A stretch of 64,000 bases of DNA from Zeimonas sp046347945 (lineage in GTDB: Bacteria; Pseudomonadota; Gammaproteobacteria; Burkholderiales; Burkholderiaceae_E). The position numbers and the translations under genes are program-made. Below, one piece after another: positions 34,410-45,908 of this stretch. The stretch spans positions 124,001-188,000 of the forward strand of contig JAXMFB010000006.1 of assembly GCA_046347945.1 (NCBI GenBank), given 5' to 3'. Each line of letters starts with the position of its first letter. Positions within the stretch are counted from its first letter, which is position 1. The notes under the pieces were generated by a model that saw nothing but the letters and a program-made list of their open reading frames with translations, was not told the DNA's origin and searched no databases.

Positions 34410-35288
34410 ATGAGCACCCCTGGACGCAAGTTCCGCGACGCGCTGGCCGCCGAACGGCCGCTGCAGATCCCCGGCGCGATCAACGCCAACCATGCGCTGC
34501 TGGCCCGGCACGCGGGCTTCCGCGCGATCTACCTGTCGGGCGGCGGCGTCGCTGCCGGCTCGCTGGGCCTGCCCGACCTCGGCATCTCCGGCCTGGACGA
34601 CGTCCTGGTCGACGTCCGGCGCATCACCGACGTCTGCGAACTGCCGCTGCTGGTCGACGTCGACACCGGCTTCGGCGCGTCGGCGTTCAACGTCGCGCGC
34701 ACCACGAAGTCGCTGATCAAGGCGGGCGCGGCCGCGATGCACATCGAGGACCAGGTCGGCGCCAAGCGCTGCGGCCACCGGCCCGGCAAGGAGATCGTCG
34801 GCCAGGACGAAATGGTCGACCGCATCAAGGCAGCGGCCGACGCGCGCACCGACCCCGACTTCTTCATCATGGCGCGCACCGACGCGCTGGCGGTCGAGGG
34901 CCTCGATCGCGCGATCGAGCGCGCGGTGGCCTGCGCCGAGGCCGGCGCCGACGGCATCTTTCCCGAGGCGATGACCGAACTGTCGATGTACCGGCGATTC
35001 GCCGAGGCGGTGAAGGTGCCGGTGCTGGCCAACCTGACCGAGTTCGGCCAGACGCCGCTGTTCACCGTGGACGAACTGCGCGAGGTCGGCGTCGCGATGG
35101 CGCTCTACCCGCTGTCGGCGTTCCGTGCGATGAACAAGGCCGCCGACAACGTCTATCGCACGCTGCGCCGCGACGGCACCCAGAAGGCGGTCGTGCCGAC
35201 GATGCAGACGCGCCAGGAACTGTACGACTCGATCGGATACTGGGACTACGAGCGCAAGCTCGACGAACTGTTCGCGCGCTCGAAGTGA
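34410..35288 (+). CDS. prpB: 2-methylisocitrate lyase
   Basis: A 292-residue member of the isocitrate lyase/PEP mutase family. It should split 2-methylisocitrate into pyruvate and succinate, the last step of the methylcitrate cycle. KRCGHR (about residues 122-127) is the catalytic motif with the active cysteine; DVDTGFGASAFNVART, EDQVGAKRCGH and ARTDALAVEG bind Mg and substrate. It starts 94 bases after mdh and 22 bases before prpC. Confidence 0.95.
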   Translation: MSTPGRKFRDALAAERPLQIPGAINANHALLARHAGFRAIYLSGGGVAAGSLGLPDLGISGLDDVLVDVRRITDVCELPLLVDVDTGFGASAFNVARTTKSLIKAGAAAMHIEDQVGAKRCGHRPGKEIVGQDEMVDRIKAAADARTDPDFFIMARTDALAVEGLDRAIERAVACAEAGADGIFPEAMTELSMYRRFAEAVKVPVLANLTEFGQTPLFTVDELREVGVAMALYPLSAFRAMNKAADNVYRTLRRDGTQKAVVPTMQTRQELYDSIGYWDYERKLDELFARSK

Positions 35289-35310
35289 GCCCGCCCCAAA
35301 CGGAAGAGCC

Positions 35311-36468
35311 ATGAGCAACGAGACGCAGAACCCCGGCTTCAAGCCGAAGAAATCGGTCGCACTGTCGGGCGTCACCGCCGGCAACACCGCGCTGTGCACC
35401 GTGGGCCGTACCGGCAACGACCTGCACTACCGCGGCTACGACATCCTGGACATCGCCGACGCGGCCGAGTTCGAGGAGATCGCGCACCTGCTGGTGCACG
35501 GCAAGCTGCCCAATCGCGCCGAGCTGGCCAGCTACAAGGCGAAGCTGCGCGCGCTGCGCGGCCTGCCGGCCAACGTCAAGGCGGCGCTCGAGTGGCTGCC
35601 GGCCTCGGCGCACCCGATGGACGTCATGCGCACCGGCGTCTCGGCGCTGGGCTGCAATCTCCCGGAGAAGGACGACCACAACGTCGCCGGCGCCCGCGAC
35701 ATCGCCGACCGGCTGATGGCCTCGCTGGGCCCGATGCTGCTCTACTGGTATCACTACAGCACCAACGGCCGGCGCATCGAGGTCGAGACCGACGACGACT
35801 CGATCGGCGGCCATTTCCTGCACCTGCTGCATGGCCGCGAGCCGTCGGCGCTCTGGGTACGGGCGATGCACACCTCGCTCATCCTCTACGCCGAGCACGA
35901 GTTCAACGCATCGACCTTCACCGCGCGCGTGATCGCCGGCACCGGTTCCGACATGTACTCGTCGATCTCCGGCGCGATCGGCGCGCTGCGCGGTCCGAAG
36001 CACGGCGGCGCCAACGAGGTCGCCTTCGAGATCCAGAAGCGCTACGAGAACCCCGACGAGGCCGAAGCCGACATCCGCCGCCGCGTCGAGAACAGGGAGG
36101 TCGTCATCGGGTTCGGCCACCCGGTCTACACGGTCTCCGATCCGCGCAACGAGGTGATCAAGGAAGTCGCGCGCAAGCTCTCGAAGGACGCCGGCGACAC
36201 GAAGATGTTCGACATCGCCGACCGGCTCGAGAAGGTGATGTGGGCCGCCAAGAAGATGTTCCCGAACCTCGACTGGTTCAGCGCGGTCAGCTACCACATG
36301 ATGGGCGTGCCCACCGCGATGTTCACGCCTCTGTTCGTGATTGCGCGCACCTCCGGGTGGGCCGCGCACGTGATCGAGCAGCGCATCGACAACAAGATCA
36401 TCCGCCCGAGTGCGAACTACGTCGGGCCCGAGAACCTGAAGTTCGTGCCGCTGGACAAGCGCAAGTAA
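35311..36468 (+). CDS. prpC: 2-methylcitrate synthase
   Basis: A 385-residue citrate synthase homologue that should condense propionyl-CoA with oxaloacetate. Catalytic histidines lie in HEFNAS...GPKHGGANE and GFGHPVYTVSDPRN. It lacks the N-terminal beta domain of GltA, has the SVALSGVTAGNTALCTVGRTGNDLHYRGYDI start typical of PrpC, and sits between prpB and prpD. Confidence 0.95.
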   Translation: MSNETQNPGFKPKKSVALSGVTAGNTALCTVGRTGNDLHYRGYDILDIADAAEFEEIAHLLVHGKLPNRAELASYKAKLRALRGLPANVKAALEWLPASAHPMDVMRTGVSALGCNLPEKDDHNVAGARDIADRLMASLGPMLLYWYHYSTNGRRIEVETDDDSIGGHFLHLLHGREPSALWVRAMHTSLILYAEHEFNASTFTARVIAGTGSDMYSSISGAIGALRGPKHGGANEVAFEIQKRYENPDEAEADIRRRVENREVVIGFGHPVYTVSDPRNEVIKEVARKLSKDAGDTKMFDIADRLEKVMWAAKKMFPNLDWFSAVSYHMMGVPTAMFTPLFVIARTSGWAAHVIEQRIDNKIIRPSANYVGPENLKFVPLDKRK

Positions 36469-36507
36469 CGGCTTCCCGAACCCCCTACCCCGACGGACAC
36501 ACGCAAC

Positions 36508-37959
36508 ATGGGCGCCCACATCCCGACGAGCCGGCCGAAGCCGGACAAGGTCCTGGTCGACATCGTCGACTACACGCTGAAGTACAAGGTGCGCAGCAAG
36601 GAGGCGATCGAGACCGCGCGCGCGTGCCTGATCGACACGCTGGGATGCGGCCTCGAGGCACTCTCCTACCCGGCCTGCACCAAGCTGCTCGGCCCGGTGG
36701 TGCCCGGAACGGTCGTGCCCCACGGCGCGAAGGTGCCCGGCACGCAATTCCAGCTCGACCCGGTGCAGGCGGCGTTCAATATCGGCGCGATGATCCGCTG
36801 GCTCGACTTCAACGACACCTGGCTCGCCGCCGAGTGGGGGCATCCGTCTGACAACCTCGGCGGCATCCTCGCCACCGCCGACTGGTTGAGCCGCACCGCG
36901 ATCGCGCAGGGCAAGGCGCCGCTCACGATGCGCCAGGTGCTCGAGGCAATGGTCAAGGCGCACGAGATCCAGGGCGTCATCGCGCTGGAGAACTCGTTCA
37001 ATCGCGTCGGCCTCGACCACGTCGTGCTGGTCAAGGTGGCCTCGACCGCGGTCTGCGGAATGCTGATGGGCCTCACGCGCGACGAACTGATCAACGCGGT
37101 GTCGCTCGCCTGGGTCGACGGGCAGTCGCTGCGCACCTACCGGCACGCGCCGAACACCGGCAGCCGCAAGAGCTGGGCCGCGGGCGACGCAACCAGCCGC
37201 GCAGTGCGCCTGGCGCTCGTCGCGCGCACCGGCGAGATGGGCTATCCGTCGGTGCTCACCGCGAAGACCTGGGGCTTCTACGACGTGCTGTTCAAGGGCA
37301 AGGAGTTCACGTTCCAGCGCCCGTACGGCAGCTACGTGATGGAGAACGTGCTGTTCAAGATCTCGTTTCCGGCCGAGTTCCACGCGCAGACTGCCGCCGA
37401 GTGCGCGATGACGCTGCACTTCGAACTGAAGAAGGCGGGTCGCTCGGTCGAGGACATCCGGAAGATCACGATCCGCACGCACGAATCGGCGATCCGCATC
37501 ATCGACAAGAAGGGCCCGCTGGACAACCCCGCCGACCGCGACCACTGCATCCAGTACATGGTGGCCGTGCCGCTGATCTTCGGCCGGCTCACCGCCGAAG
37601 ACTACGAGGACAAGGTCGCTGCCGATCCACGCATCGATGCGCTGCGCGACAAGATGGTCTGCGTCGAGGACAAGCAGTTCAGCAAGGACTACCTCGACCC
37701 GGACAAGCGCTCGATCGCCAACGGCATCACGATCGAATTCGCCGACGGCAAGAAGCTGAAGGAAGTGGTCGTCGAGTATCCGATCGGCCACCGTCGCCGC
37801 CGCAAGGAAGGCATCCCGGTGCTGGTCGGGAAGTTCCGCACCAACCTCGCGCGCCGCTTCCCGGCGAAGCAGCAGCAGCGCATCCTGGACGTTTCGCTCG
37901 ACCAGAAGGCGCTCGAGGCGATGCCGGTCAACGAGTACGTCGACCTGTACGTCATCTGA
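36508..37959 (+). CDS. prpD: 2-methylcitrate dehydratase
   Basis: A 483-residue MmgE/PrpD-family protein without iron-sulfur ligands. It should dehydrate 2-methylcitrate to 2-methyl-cis-aconitate. Conserved blocks FNIGAMIRWLDFNDTWLAAEWGHPSDNLGGIL, the SWAAGDATSRAVRLA region and YGSYVMENVLFKISFPAEFHAQTA fit the family. It starts 39 bases after prpC. Many Burkholderiales use AcnD plus PrpF for this step instead; neither is seen here. Confidence 0.94.
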   Translation: MGAHIPTSRPKPDKVLVDIVDYTLKYKVRSKEAIETARACLIDTLGCGLEALSYPACTKLLGPVVPGTVVPHGAKVPGTQFQLDPVQAAFNIGAMIRWLDFNDTWLAAEWGHPSDNLGGILATADWLSRTAIAQGKAPLTMRQVLEAMVKAHEIQGVIALENSFNRVGLDHVVLVKVASTAVCGMLMGLTRDELINAVSLAWVDGQSLRTYRHAPNTGSRKSWAAGDATSRAVRLALVARTGEMGYPSVLTAKTWGFYDVLFKGKEFTFQRPYGSYVMENVLFKISFPAEFHAQTAAECAMTLHFELKKAGRSVEDIRKITIRTHESAIRIIDKKGPLDNPADRDHCIQYMVAVPLIFGRLTAEDYEDKVAADPRIDALRDKMVCVEDKQFSKDYLDPDKRSIANGITIEFADGKKLKEVVVEYPIGHRRRRKEGIPVLVGKFRTNLARRFPAKQQQRILDVSLDQKALEAMPVNEYVDLYVI

Positions 37960-37972
37960 GCCTGCGGCCTCG

Positions 37973-38554
37973 ATGCCCCGACCGACTGCGCGCGCGCTCA
38001 CGATGGCCTGCCTGTGCGCGTCCGTCGGCTGCGGCGCGCTGCCCACGCGGGCGAGCGCCCAGGAAGACTTTCCGAAGCGCCGCGCCGGCCTCTGGGAGCT
38101 GCGCTCGGTCGGTGCGCAGGCCTCCGGCTTGCCGCCGACCCGCATCTGCGTCGGCGACGGCACCGACTCCGCCCAAAGCCAGCTCGACCGATCGGTGGGG
38201 TCGCGCGGCTCGTGCACGCTGGGGGCGTTTCGCCGTGCCGGCAAGGCCTGGCTGGCCGAATCGACCTGCCGCGAGGGCCGCACCGTCGTCACGAGCCGCT
38301 CGATCGCCACCGGCGACTTCGAGGCGAGCTACCGGATCGACACCCTGGTGAGCTACGACCCGCCACTGGGCGGCGTCCGGCGCGAGGACAAGGACGCCCT
38401 CGAAGCGATTTGGGTGGGGCCCTGTGCCCCCGGGCAGAAGCCCGGCGACATGGTCGTCCCCGGAATGGGCACCCTGAACATGCTCGACGGCGGCTTTCGC
38501 GCGGAGCCGCCGGCCCGCGGACGCGCCGCCGAGCGGCCACGCAGCAACCGATGA
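37973..38554 (+). CDS. DUF3617 domain-containing secreted protein
   Basis: A 193-residue protein with an N-terminal signal peptide (to about residue 29, TRASAQ) and a DUF3617-like body beginning KRRAGLWELRSVG and containing four cysteines (RICVGD, GSCTLG, STCREG, GPCAPG) likely to form two disulfides. DUF3617 proteins are small periplasmic proteins of unknown role. It begins 13 bases after prpD and precedes acnA by 93 bases, so it is probably co-transcribed. The C-terminal 20 residues are an Arg/Ala-rich low-complexity tail. Confidence 0.8.
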   Translation: MPRPTARALTMACLCASVGCGALPTRASAQEDFPKRRAGLWELRSVGAQASGLPPTRICVGDGTDSAQSQLDRSVGSRGSCTLGAFRRAGKAWLAESTCREGRTVVTSRSIATGDFEASYRIDTLVSYDPPLGGVRREDKDALEAIWVGPCAPGQKPGDMVVPGMGTLNMLDGGFRAEPPARGRAAERPRSNR

Positions 38555-38647
38555 GACCGCGCCCCGACCTTCCCACGCGCCGGCCCGCGCCGGTGCCTGC
38601 CCTCGATCACTGAGCCCGTACAACGTTCGTTTCCCGAGAGGTCAACC

Positions 38648-41347
<2,700 letters not shown>

Positions 41348-41357
41348 CCGGACGGCG

Positions 41358-41388
41358 CGGGCGGACCGGCCATCGGCCGGTCCGCCCG
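41358..41388 (+). terminator. Long perfect hairpin after acnA
   Basis: CGGGCGGACCGGCC-ATC-GGCCGGTCCGCCCG is a flawless 14 bp stem beginning 10 bases after the acnA stop. No T-run follows. It most likely marks the end of the mdh-prp-acnA transcript. Confidence 0.6.
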
Positions 41389-41438
41389 ACGGATGGCGGA
41401 GTCGTTTACACTCCCGCACGAAGGGAACCGCCGAACCC

Positions 41439-43682
41439 GTGCTCCAGTCCGACCTCACATCGCGAACCGATCCCCGGGGTGGTGGCCTGCCGGCCTTCCC
41501 GCGGCTGTTGCTGTCGGGCGGCATCGCGTTCGTCGCCTGCCTGCTCGCGAAGCTCATCTCCTTCGACGCGTCCGACCTGCTGCTGGTCTGGCCCTGTGCC
41601 GGCGTCGCCTTCGCATTCGCCTGGCGCAACGGCCCGGGCTGGGCCGTGCCACCGGCGATCGGCGGCGCGCTCTGGGCCTGGGTCGAGTTCGGGTCGATCG
41701 GACCGACCGCGGCGACTTTCGCTGCCAGCGTCGCAGGGCCGATCCTCGGCGCCATCGTATTGCGACGCCTCAACAACTGGAAGCCTGCCGAGTACCGCCT
41801 CGAGGCCGCGGTGCGCTTCGTCGGCGTCGTCGTGCTGCTGGCCGCCCCCATCGACGCGCTGCTGGCCACGGCGGGCCTGCAGTTCAGCGGGCTCGTCACT
41901 GCGGCCCATCCGGCACACCGGTTCATGGTCTGGTGGCTGATCGACGCGCTCGGCATCCTCCTGATCGCGCCGGCGCTGCTCGCCTGGGTGGGCGAGTCAC
42001 TCGCCGAGCCCGAGCCCAGCCTGTCGCAGCGGGCGCTGGTCGACGCGCCGGCCTTCTTCCTGACGCTGCTGGTGACCGGCACCAGCGTGATGGTGTCCAC
42101 GTTCGGGCAGCAGGCGTACGCGTACGCGCTGATGTTCCTCTATTTCCCGATCGTCGCCTGGACCGCGATCCGGATGAGCGAGCGCGCGACCGCGCTGTCG
42201 CTGGTCGTTACCGCGATCCCGCTGCTGATCGCGCGCGCGCACCAGGTCGCGCAGGCGCACGACGACTTCTTCCGCGCGCTCGAAGCCTCGGTGCTGCTGT
42301 TCTCGGCGGTCATCGTCGCGCTGATGCTGCAGGCCATCGCCACCGACCGGCGCTTCGCGCTCGCTCGCGTCGCGCAGCAGGCCCGCCAGGACATGTCGAC
42401 CGGCCTGCTCAATGACCGCGGGCTGATCGCCGAGATCGGCGAGCGGCTGTCGATGCCCACCCGGCCCGACTACGGCCTCATCGGCGTGCACCTGTCGAAC
42501 TTCGATACGCTGAACGACCTGTGCGGCACGATCCAGGCGCTGCAGCTCGAGCAGAGCGCGGCGGGGATGCTGATGCAGCAGCCGGGTGCCAGGGCGGCCG
42601 CGCGCCTGTCGGCGGGGCGCTTCGCGCTGCTGATCGAGGCCGAATCGGTCGCCGAGGTGCGCACGGTCGCGCGCGAGCTCTACTCGCAGTTGAACGGCCA
42701 GCTGTTCAAGACCGAGCACGGCAGCGTACGGCTGCAACTGTGCGTCGGCGGCCTGCTGATCGACCGCAACGCGCTGATCAACAGCGAAGACTGCCTGATG
42801 TCGCTGTCCGACGCGATGGCGATCGCCGCCAGCGTGCGCGACCCGCAACTCTTCGTCGAGCCGCTGTCGCAGACGATGATCGACGCGCGGCGCGCCCACC
42901 AGGGCAAGATCGAACACATCAGGGAAGCCATCCGCGACAAGCGCTTCGAGTTGCATGCGCAACCGATGATCGATCCCGACGCGCCGGAGGGGATGCTGTC
43001 CTACGAAGTGCTGATCCGCCTGCTCGACCGCGACGGCGGCCTGATCCGCCCGCCCGAGTTCCTGTCGCTGGCCGTGCAGGCGCAGATGACCCCGATGATG
43101 GACCGCGGCGTGATCCGGCAGATCTTCTCGTGGCTGGCCGATCATCCCGACGCGCTGGCGCGCACCTGGAAGTGCTCGATCAACCTCTCCGGCCTCACGA
43201 TGAGCGACGGCACGATCGCCGGCTTCATCCGCGAGCAGCGCGCGCTGTACTCGATCCCCGCCGACAAGATCGTCTTCGAGATCACCGAGAGCGAGGCGAT
43301 CCGCAATCCGGCGGCCGCGTCGCGGCTGGTCGACGACCTGAAGGCCGAGGGCTTCGGGATCGCGCTCGACGACTTCGGCACCGGCCTGGCCACGTTCGAA
43401 TACCTGAAGCGCTTCCCGCTCGACTACCTGAAGATCGACGGCTCGTTCATCCGCAATCTCGTGTCGAATCCGATCGACGAGGAGATCGTGCTGTCCACCG
43501 TGCGCGTGGCGCGGCGGCTGAACATCCGCACCGTGGCCGAGCACGTGCACAACCAGGACACGCTCGACCGTCTCACCGACATCGGGGTGGGCCACATCCA
43601 GGGCGACTGGATCGGCCGCGCGGCGCCGCTCGAGCAGCTGTTCTCCGCGCCGGCGCGGCGCGCGACGCCGTCGTCGGCCTGA
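41439..43682 (+). CDS. MASE1 membrane sensor with degenerate GGDEF and intact EAL domain
   Basis: About 747 residues from a GTG start. Residues about 20-310 form a MASE1-like membrane sensor with 8 or so helices (LLLVWPCAGVAFAFAWRNGP, MVWWLIDALGILLIAPALLAW). A GGDEF-like domain (about 325-480) has SAGRF where the signature should be, so it cannot make c-di-GMP by the usual mechanism. The EAL domain (about 490-740) keeps the catalytic set: EVL in YEVLIRLL, N in INLSG, EITESEA, DDFGTG, LKIDGSFI and E in AEHV. Predicted c-di-GMP phosphodiesterase. It could be independent of the acnA operon. Confidence 0.85.
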   Translation: MLQSDLTSRTDPRGGGLPAFPRLLLSGGIAFVACLLAKLISFDASDLLLVWPCAGVAFAFAWRNGPGWAVPPAIGGALWAWVEFGSIGPTAATFAASVAGPILGAIVLRRLNNWKPAEYRLEAAVRFVGVVVLLAAPIDALLATAGLQFSGLVTAAHPAHRFMVWWLIDALGILLIAPALLAWVGESLAEPEPSLSQRALVDAPAFFLTLLVTGTSVMVSTFGQQAYAYALMFLYFPIVAWTAIRMSERATALSLVVTAIPLLIARAHQVAQAHDDFFRALEASVLLFSAVIVALMLQAIATDRRFALARVAQQARQDMSTGLLNDRGLIAEIGERLSMPTRPDYGLIGVHLSNFDTLNDLCGTIQALQLEQSAAGMLMQQPGARAAARLSAGRFALLIEAESVAEVRTVARELYSQLNGQLFKTEHGSVRLQLCVGGLLIDRNALINSEDCLMSLSDAMAIAASVRDPQLFVEPLSQTMIDARRAHQGKIEHIREAIRDKRFELHAQPMIDPDAPEGMLSYEVLIRLLDRDGGLIRPPEFLSLAVQAQMTPMMDRGVIRQIFSWLADHPDALARTWKCSINLSGLTMSDGTIAGFIREQRALYSIPADKIVFEITESEAIRNPAAASRLVDDLKAEGFGIALDDFGTGLATFEYLKRFPLDYLKIDGSFIRNLVSNPIDEEIVLSTVRVARRLNIRTVAEHVHNQDTLDRLTDIGVGHIQGDWIGRAAPLEQLFSAPARRATPSSA

Positions 43683-43695
43683 GGCGCCCGCCTCT

Positions 43696-44307
43696 TCAGC
43701 CGGCGAGCCAGCGCCGCAGCTCGGGCTCCTCGTCGACGTCCCACAGGGTGCGCAGCTGCGACCAGCGCACGCCGCTCTCCTGCAGCCGGCGGCGCGTCGC
43801 CGCCATCAGCGAATCGCGCCCCCAGGGCATCTCGTCGAACAGGCGCGCGACGCGGCGCCTGAGCCCGACCAGCGCGTAGCCGCCGTCCTCGGTCGGCCCG
43901 AACACCGCCTCGCGCTCGCGCAGTGCATCGAACGCGTCGTGCAGGTCGCTCGCGGCCAGCGAGACGACGTCGCTGCCCACCAGCACGGGCACCCTGCCCT
44001 CGTCGAGCGCGCGACCGAGCGCCGCCTCGATGCGTTCACCCACCGACGACCCGAGCTGCGTCGTGAGCGCGAATCCGTGCATCGCGGCGAGCCGCGCGCA
44101 CTCGCCGTCGCGATCGTCGCCGAGAATGCACAGCTCGACTTCGAGGTCCGGCGACTGCACCTGCGCCTCGCGCACCACCGCCAGGGTGTCTCGCAGCATC
44201 GTCCGGTAGTGCGCCAGCGCGGCGGCATCGCCGACGGTGCGTGCGAGCCGCGTCTTGACTTCCCCCGCGCGCGGCACGCGGGCGAACACGATCACTCGCC
44301 GGTTCAT
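43696..44307 (-). CDS. TIGR04282-type glycosyltransferase (DUF2064)
   Basis: A 203-residue GT-A-like protein. It begins MNRRVIVFARVPRAGEVKTRLA, the nucleotide-binding motif of this family, with GSDVVSLAASDLHDAFDAL and FGPTEDGGYALVGLRR further on (the usual metal DxD becomes SD here: GSD). Family members have been annotated as arsenosugar biosynthesis glycosyltransferases, but most are untested and no arsenic genes are present here. Its ATG overlaps the stop of the VOC gene (ATGA). It converges on the EAL gene with 13 bases between them. Confidence 0.82.
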   Translation of the reverse strand: MNRRVIVFARVPRAGEVKTRLARTVGDAAALAHYRTMLRDTLAVVREAQVQSPDLEVELCILGDDRDGECARLAAMHGFALTTQLGSSVGERIEAALGRALDEGRVPVLVGSDVVSLAASDLHDAFDALREREAVFGPTEDGGYALVGLRRRVARLFDEMPWGRDSLMAATRRRLQESGVRWSQLRTLWDVDEEPELRRWLAG

Positions 44308-44735
44308 GAACGAGCTTGCTTCGCGAACAGCGACGCGATGTCGCGGAACGCCTTGAACTCGAGCGCGTTGCCCGACGGGTCGAGGAAGAACATCGTCGCC
44401 TGCTCGCCCACCTCGCCCTCGAAGCGGACGTGCGGCTCGATCACGAATCGCATGCCGGCCGCGCGAAGGCGCTCCGCGAGTTCCTGCCACTCGCCCATCG
44501 GCAGCACGACGCCGAAGTGACGCACCGGCACCTGGTCGCCATCGACCGCGTTGGTCGACGCCGCCCGCGCCTCGTGGGGAGCCAGGTGCGCGACGACCTG
44601 GTGGCCATAGAGGTCGAAGTCGACCCACTCGACGGAACTGCGCCCTTCCGGGCATCCGAGCAGGCCACCATAGAAGGCGCGGGCAGCCGCGAGGTCGTGG
44701 ACGGGAAACGCCAGGTGAAACGGGTGGACGGCCAT
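44304..44735 (-). CDS. VOC (glyoxalase/bleomycin resistance) family protein
   Basis: A 143-residue protein with the paired beta-alpha-beta-beta-beta modules of the vicinal oxygen chelate fold: PFHLAFPVHDLAAARAFYGGLLGC and VRHFGVVLPMGEWQELAERL, ending FFLDPSGNALEFKAF. H7 in HLAF, H in RHFG and E in LEFK could be metal ligands. Substrate is unknown. It overlaps the glycosyltransferase start and is probably coupled to it. Start at MAVHPFH; the open frame upstream is unlike the family. Confidence 0.85.
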   Translation of the reverse strand: MAVHPFHLAFPVHDLAAARAFYGGLLGCPEGRSSVEWVDFDLYGHQVVAHLAPHEARAASTNAVDGDQVPVRHFGVVLPMGEWQELAERLRAAGMRFVIEPHVRFEGEVGEQATMFFLDPSGNALEFKAFRDIASLFAKQARS

Positions 44736-44815
44736 TCGGTCGGGGCTCCGCGCAAGCGACTGGGACGCGCCGGCAGCATCGGGCGCGCGGGGATTATGCC
44801 GCAGCGGGAGGCGCC

Positions 44816-44841
44816 TTGACCTTGCATGAAGTGCAAGTGGG
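44816..44841 (+). promoter_or_regulatory. MerR/CueR-like dyad, apparently without a -10 box
   Basis: TTGACC (44816-44821) runs into ACCTTGC-ATGAAGT-GCAAGTG, a 7-7-7 arrangement close to the operators of CueR-like MerR regulators. At 19 bases from the -35 the sequence is GCGTGC, not a -10. It may be degenerate or bound by something else. Confidence 0.3.
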
Positions 44842-45001
44842 CGTGCCGTCTCCCCGTACACGCGAACGCCGACGCCCGTTCACGCCGGGCAACGGGCCGC
44901 CTGTCGGCGCACGATCGCATCATCAGCATACTGAGAAATATGCCCGGCCCGCGAAGTCCATGACGAATACGCTTGGCGCACCTCATGCACCGGAGAGCAT
45001 C

Positions 45002-45166
45002 ATGACGGACGAGCAACTCGACGAACTCATGCGGCGGGTCGAGACCGGCGACCGGGAGGCGCAGATGCAGATTGACGCCTGGATCGAAGAAGCCCTCGGC
45101 GCAGTTTGCGCCACGGCGCCAGTCGAGGTCTTGCGGCTCGATGCGGATTCGCGCCGCGCGCGTTGA
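45002..45166 (+). CDS. Small hypothetical acidic protein (54 residues)
   Basis: MTDEQLDELMRRVETGDREA begins a 54-residue acidic, helical frame preceded by GGAGAG five bases before the ATG. The composition (many D, E, L, R) looks like a real small protein, but I recognise no family. The 266 bases upstream, back to the VOC gene, hold the MerR-like dyad and an AT-rich patch near 44935. The frame is short, so this call is tentative. Confidence 0.4.
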   Translation: MTDEQLDELMRRVETGDREAQMQIDAWIEEALGAVCATAPVEVLRLDADSRRAR

Positions 45167-45319
45167 CTCGGGCGCGGCTCTCCAGGGGCCCGCTTGCGTA
45201 CGTCTGCCAAACGCACAGGGCCCGCGGCCTCGAAAGGTGCGAGCCCTGCAATCTGGCAGATTCTGTCACGACTGCCGTGGCCTTGGGTGGCCTGCGCCGA
45301 CAGCAGTCGGGGGAAGAAT

Positions 45320-45398
<79 letters not shown>

Positions 45399-45405
45399 GG
45401 CGCGA

Positions 45406-45411
45406 ATTATA
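45406..45411 (-). promoter_or_regulatory. -10 box of tRNA-Pro
   Basis: TGCTATAAT on minus is a perfect extended -10. Start would be near 45399, about 3 bases before the mature tRNA 5' end. No clear -35. Confidence 0.55.
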
Positions 45412-45448
45412 GCAGGCATGGCAGGTGCGCCGGGCCGCAGCGGCCGGC

Positions 45449-45862
45449 TCAGCGCAGCAGGTCGAGCGCGCGCCGCAGGTCGTCGCGGACCGCGTCGAGG
45501 TCGACGCCACCCGGCATCGGCACCTCGACCTGCGCGGTCTCGGCGGCGCCCGCTTCGATCGGCGCGGGCTCGCGCAGCTTGCCGTTCTGCGTGCTGTCGC
45601 CGAGCCGGTTGCGCGCCCCGCTGATCGTGAACCCCTGCTCGTAGAGCAACTCGCGGATGCGCCTCACCAGCAGCACCTCGTGATGCTGGTAGTAGCGCCG
45701 GTTGCCGCGCCGCTTCATCGGGCGCAGCTGGGTGAACTCCTGTTCCCAGTAGCGCAGCACGTGCGGCTTCACGCCGCACAGCTCGCTCACTTCGCCGATC
45801 GTGAAGTAGCGCTTGGCGGGGATCGGCGGCAGGGGCGCCTTGTGTTCGGACTTGTTCTGCAT
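45449..45862 (-). CDS. MerR-family transcriptional regulator
   Basis: A 137-residue protein with an N-terminal MerR winged helix-turn-helix (KRYFTIGEVSELCGVKPHVLRYWEQEF, residues about 17-43; NRRYYQHHEVLLVRRIRELLYEQGFTISGARNRL). No metal-binding cysteine cluster follows; the C-terminal part is Ala/Pro-rich and ends in a short helix (DDLRRALDLLR). This MerR-like gene is regularly found after ihfA in Betaproteobacteria and its targets are unknown. Confidence 0.9.
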   Translation of the reverse strand: MQNKSEHKAPLPPIPAKRYFTIGEVSELCGVKPHVLRYWEQEFTQLRPMKRRGNRRYYQHHEVLLVRRIRELLYEQGFTISGARNRLGDSTQNGKLREPAPIEAGAAETAQVEVPMPGGVDLDAVRDDLRRALDLLR

Positions 45863-45908
45863 GCTCGACCGTGCTGGATGGGAAGCCGCGACGCACCCCG
45901 CGGTGACG

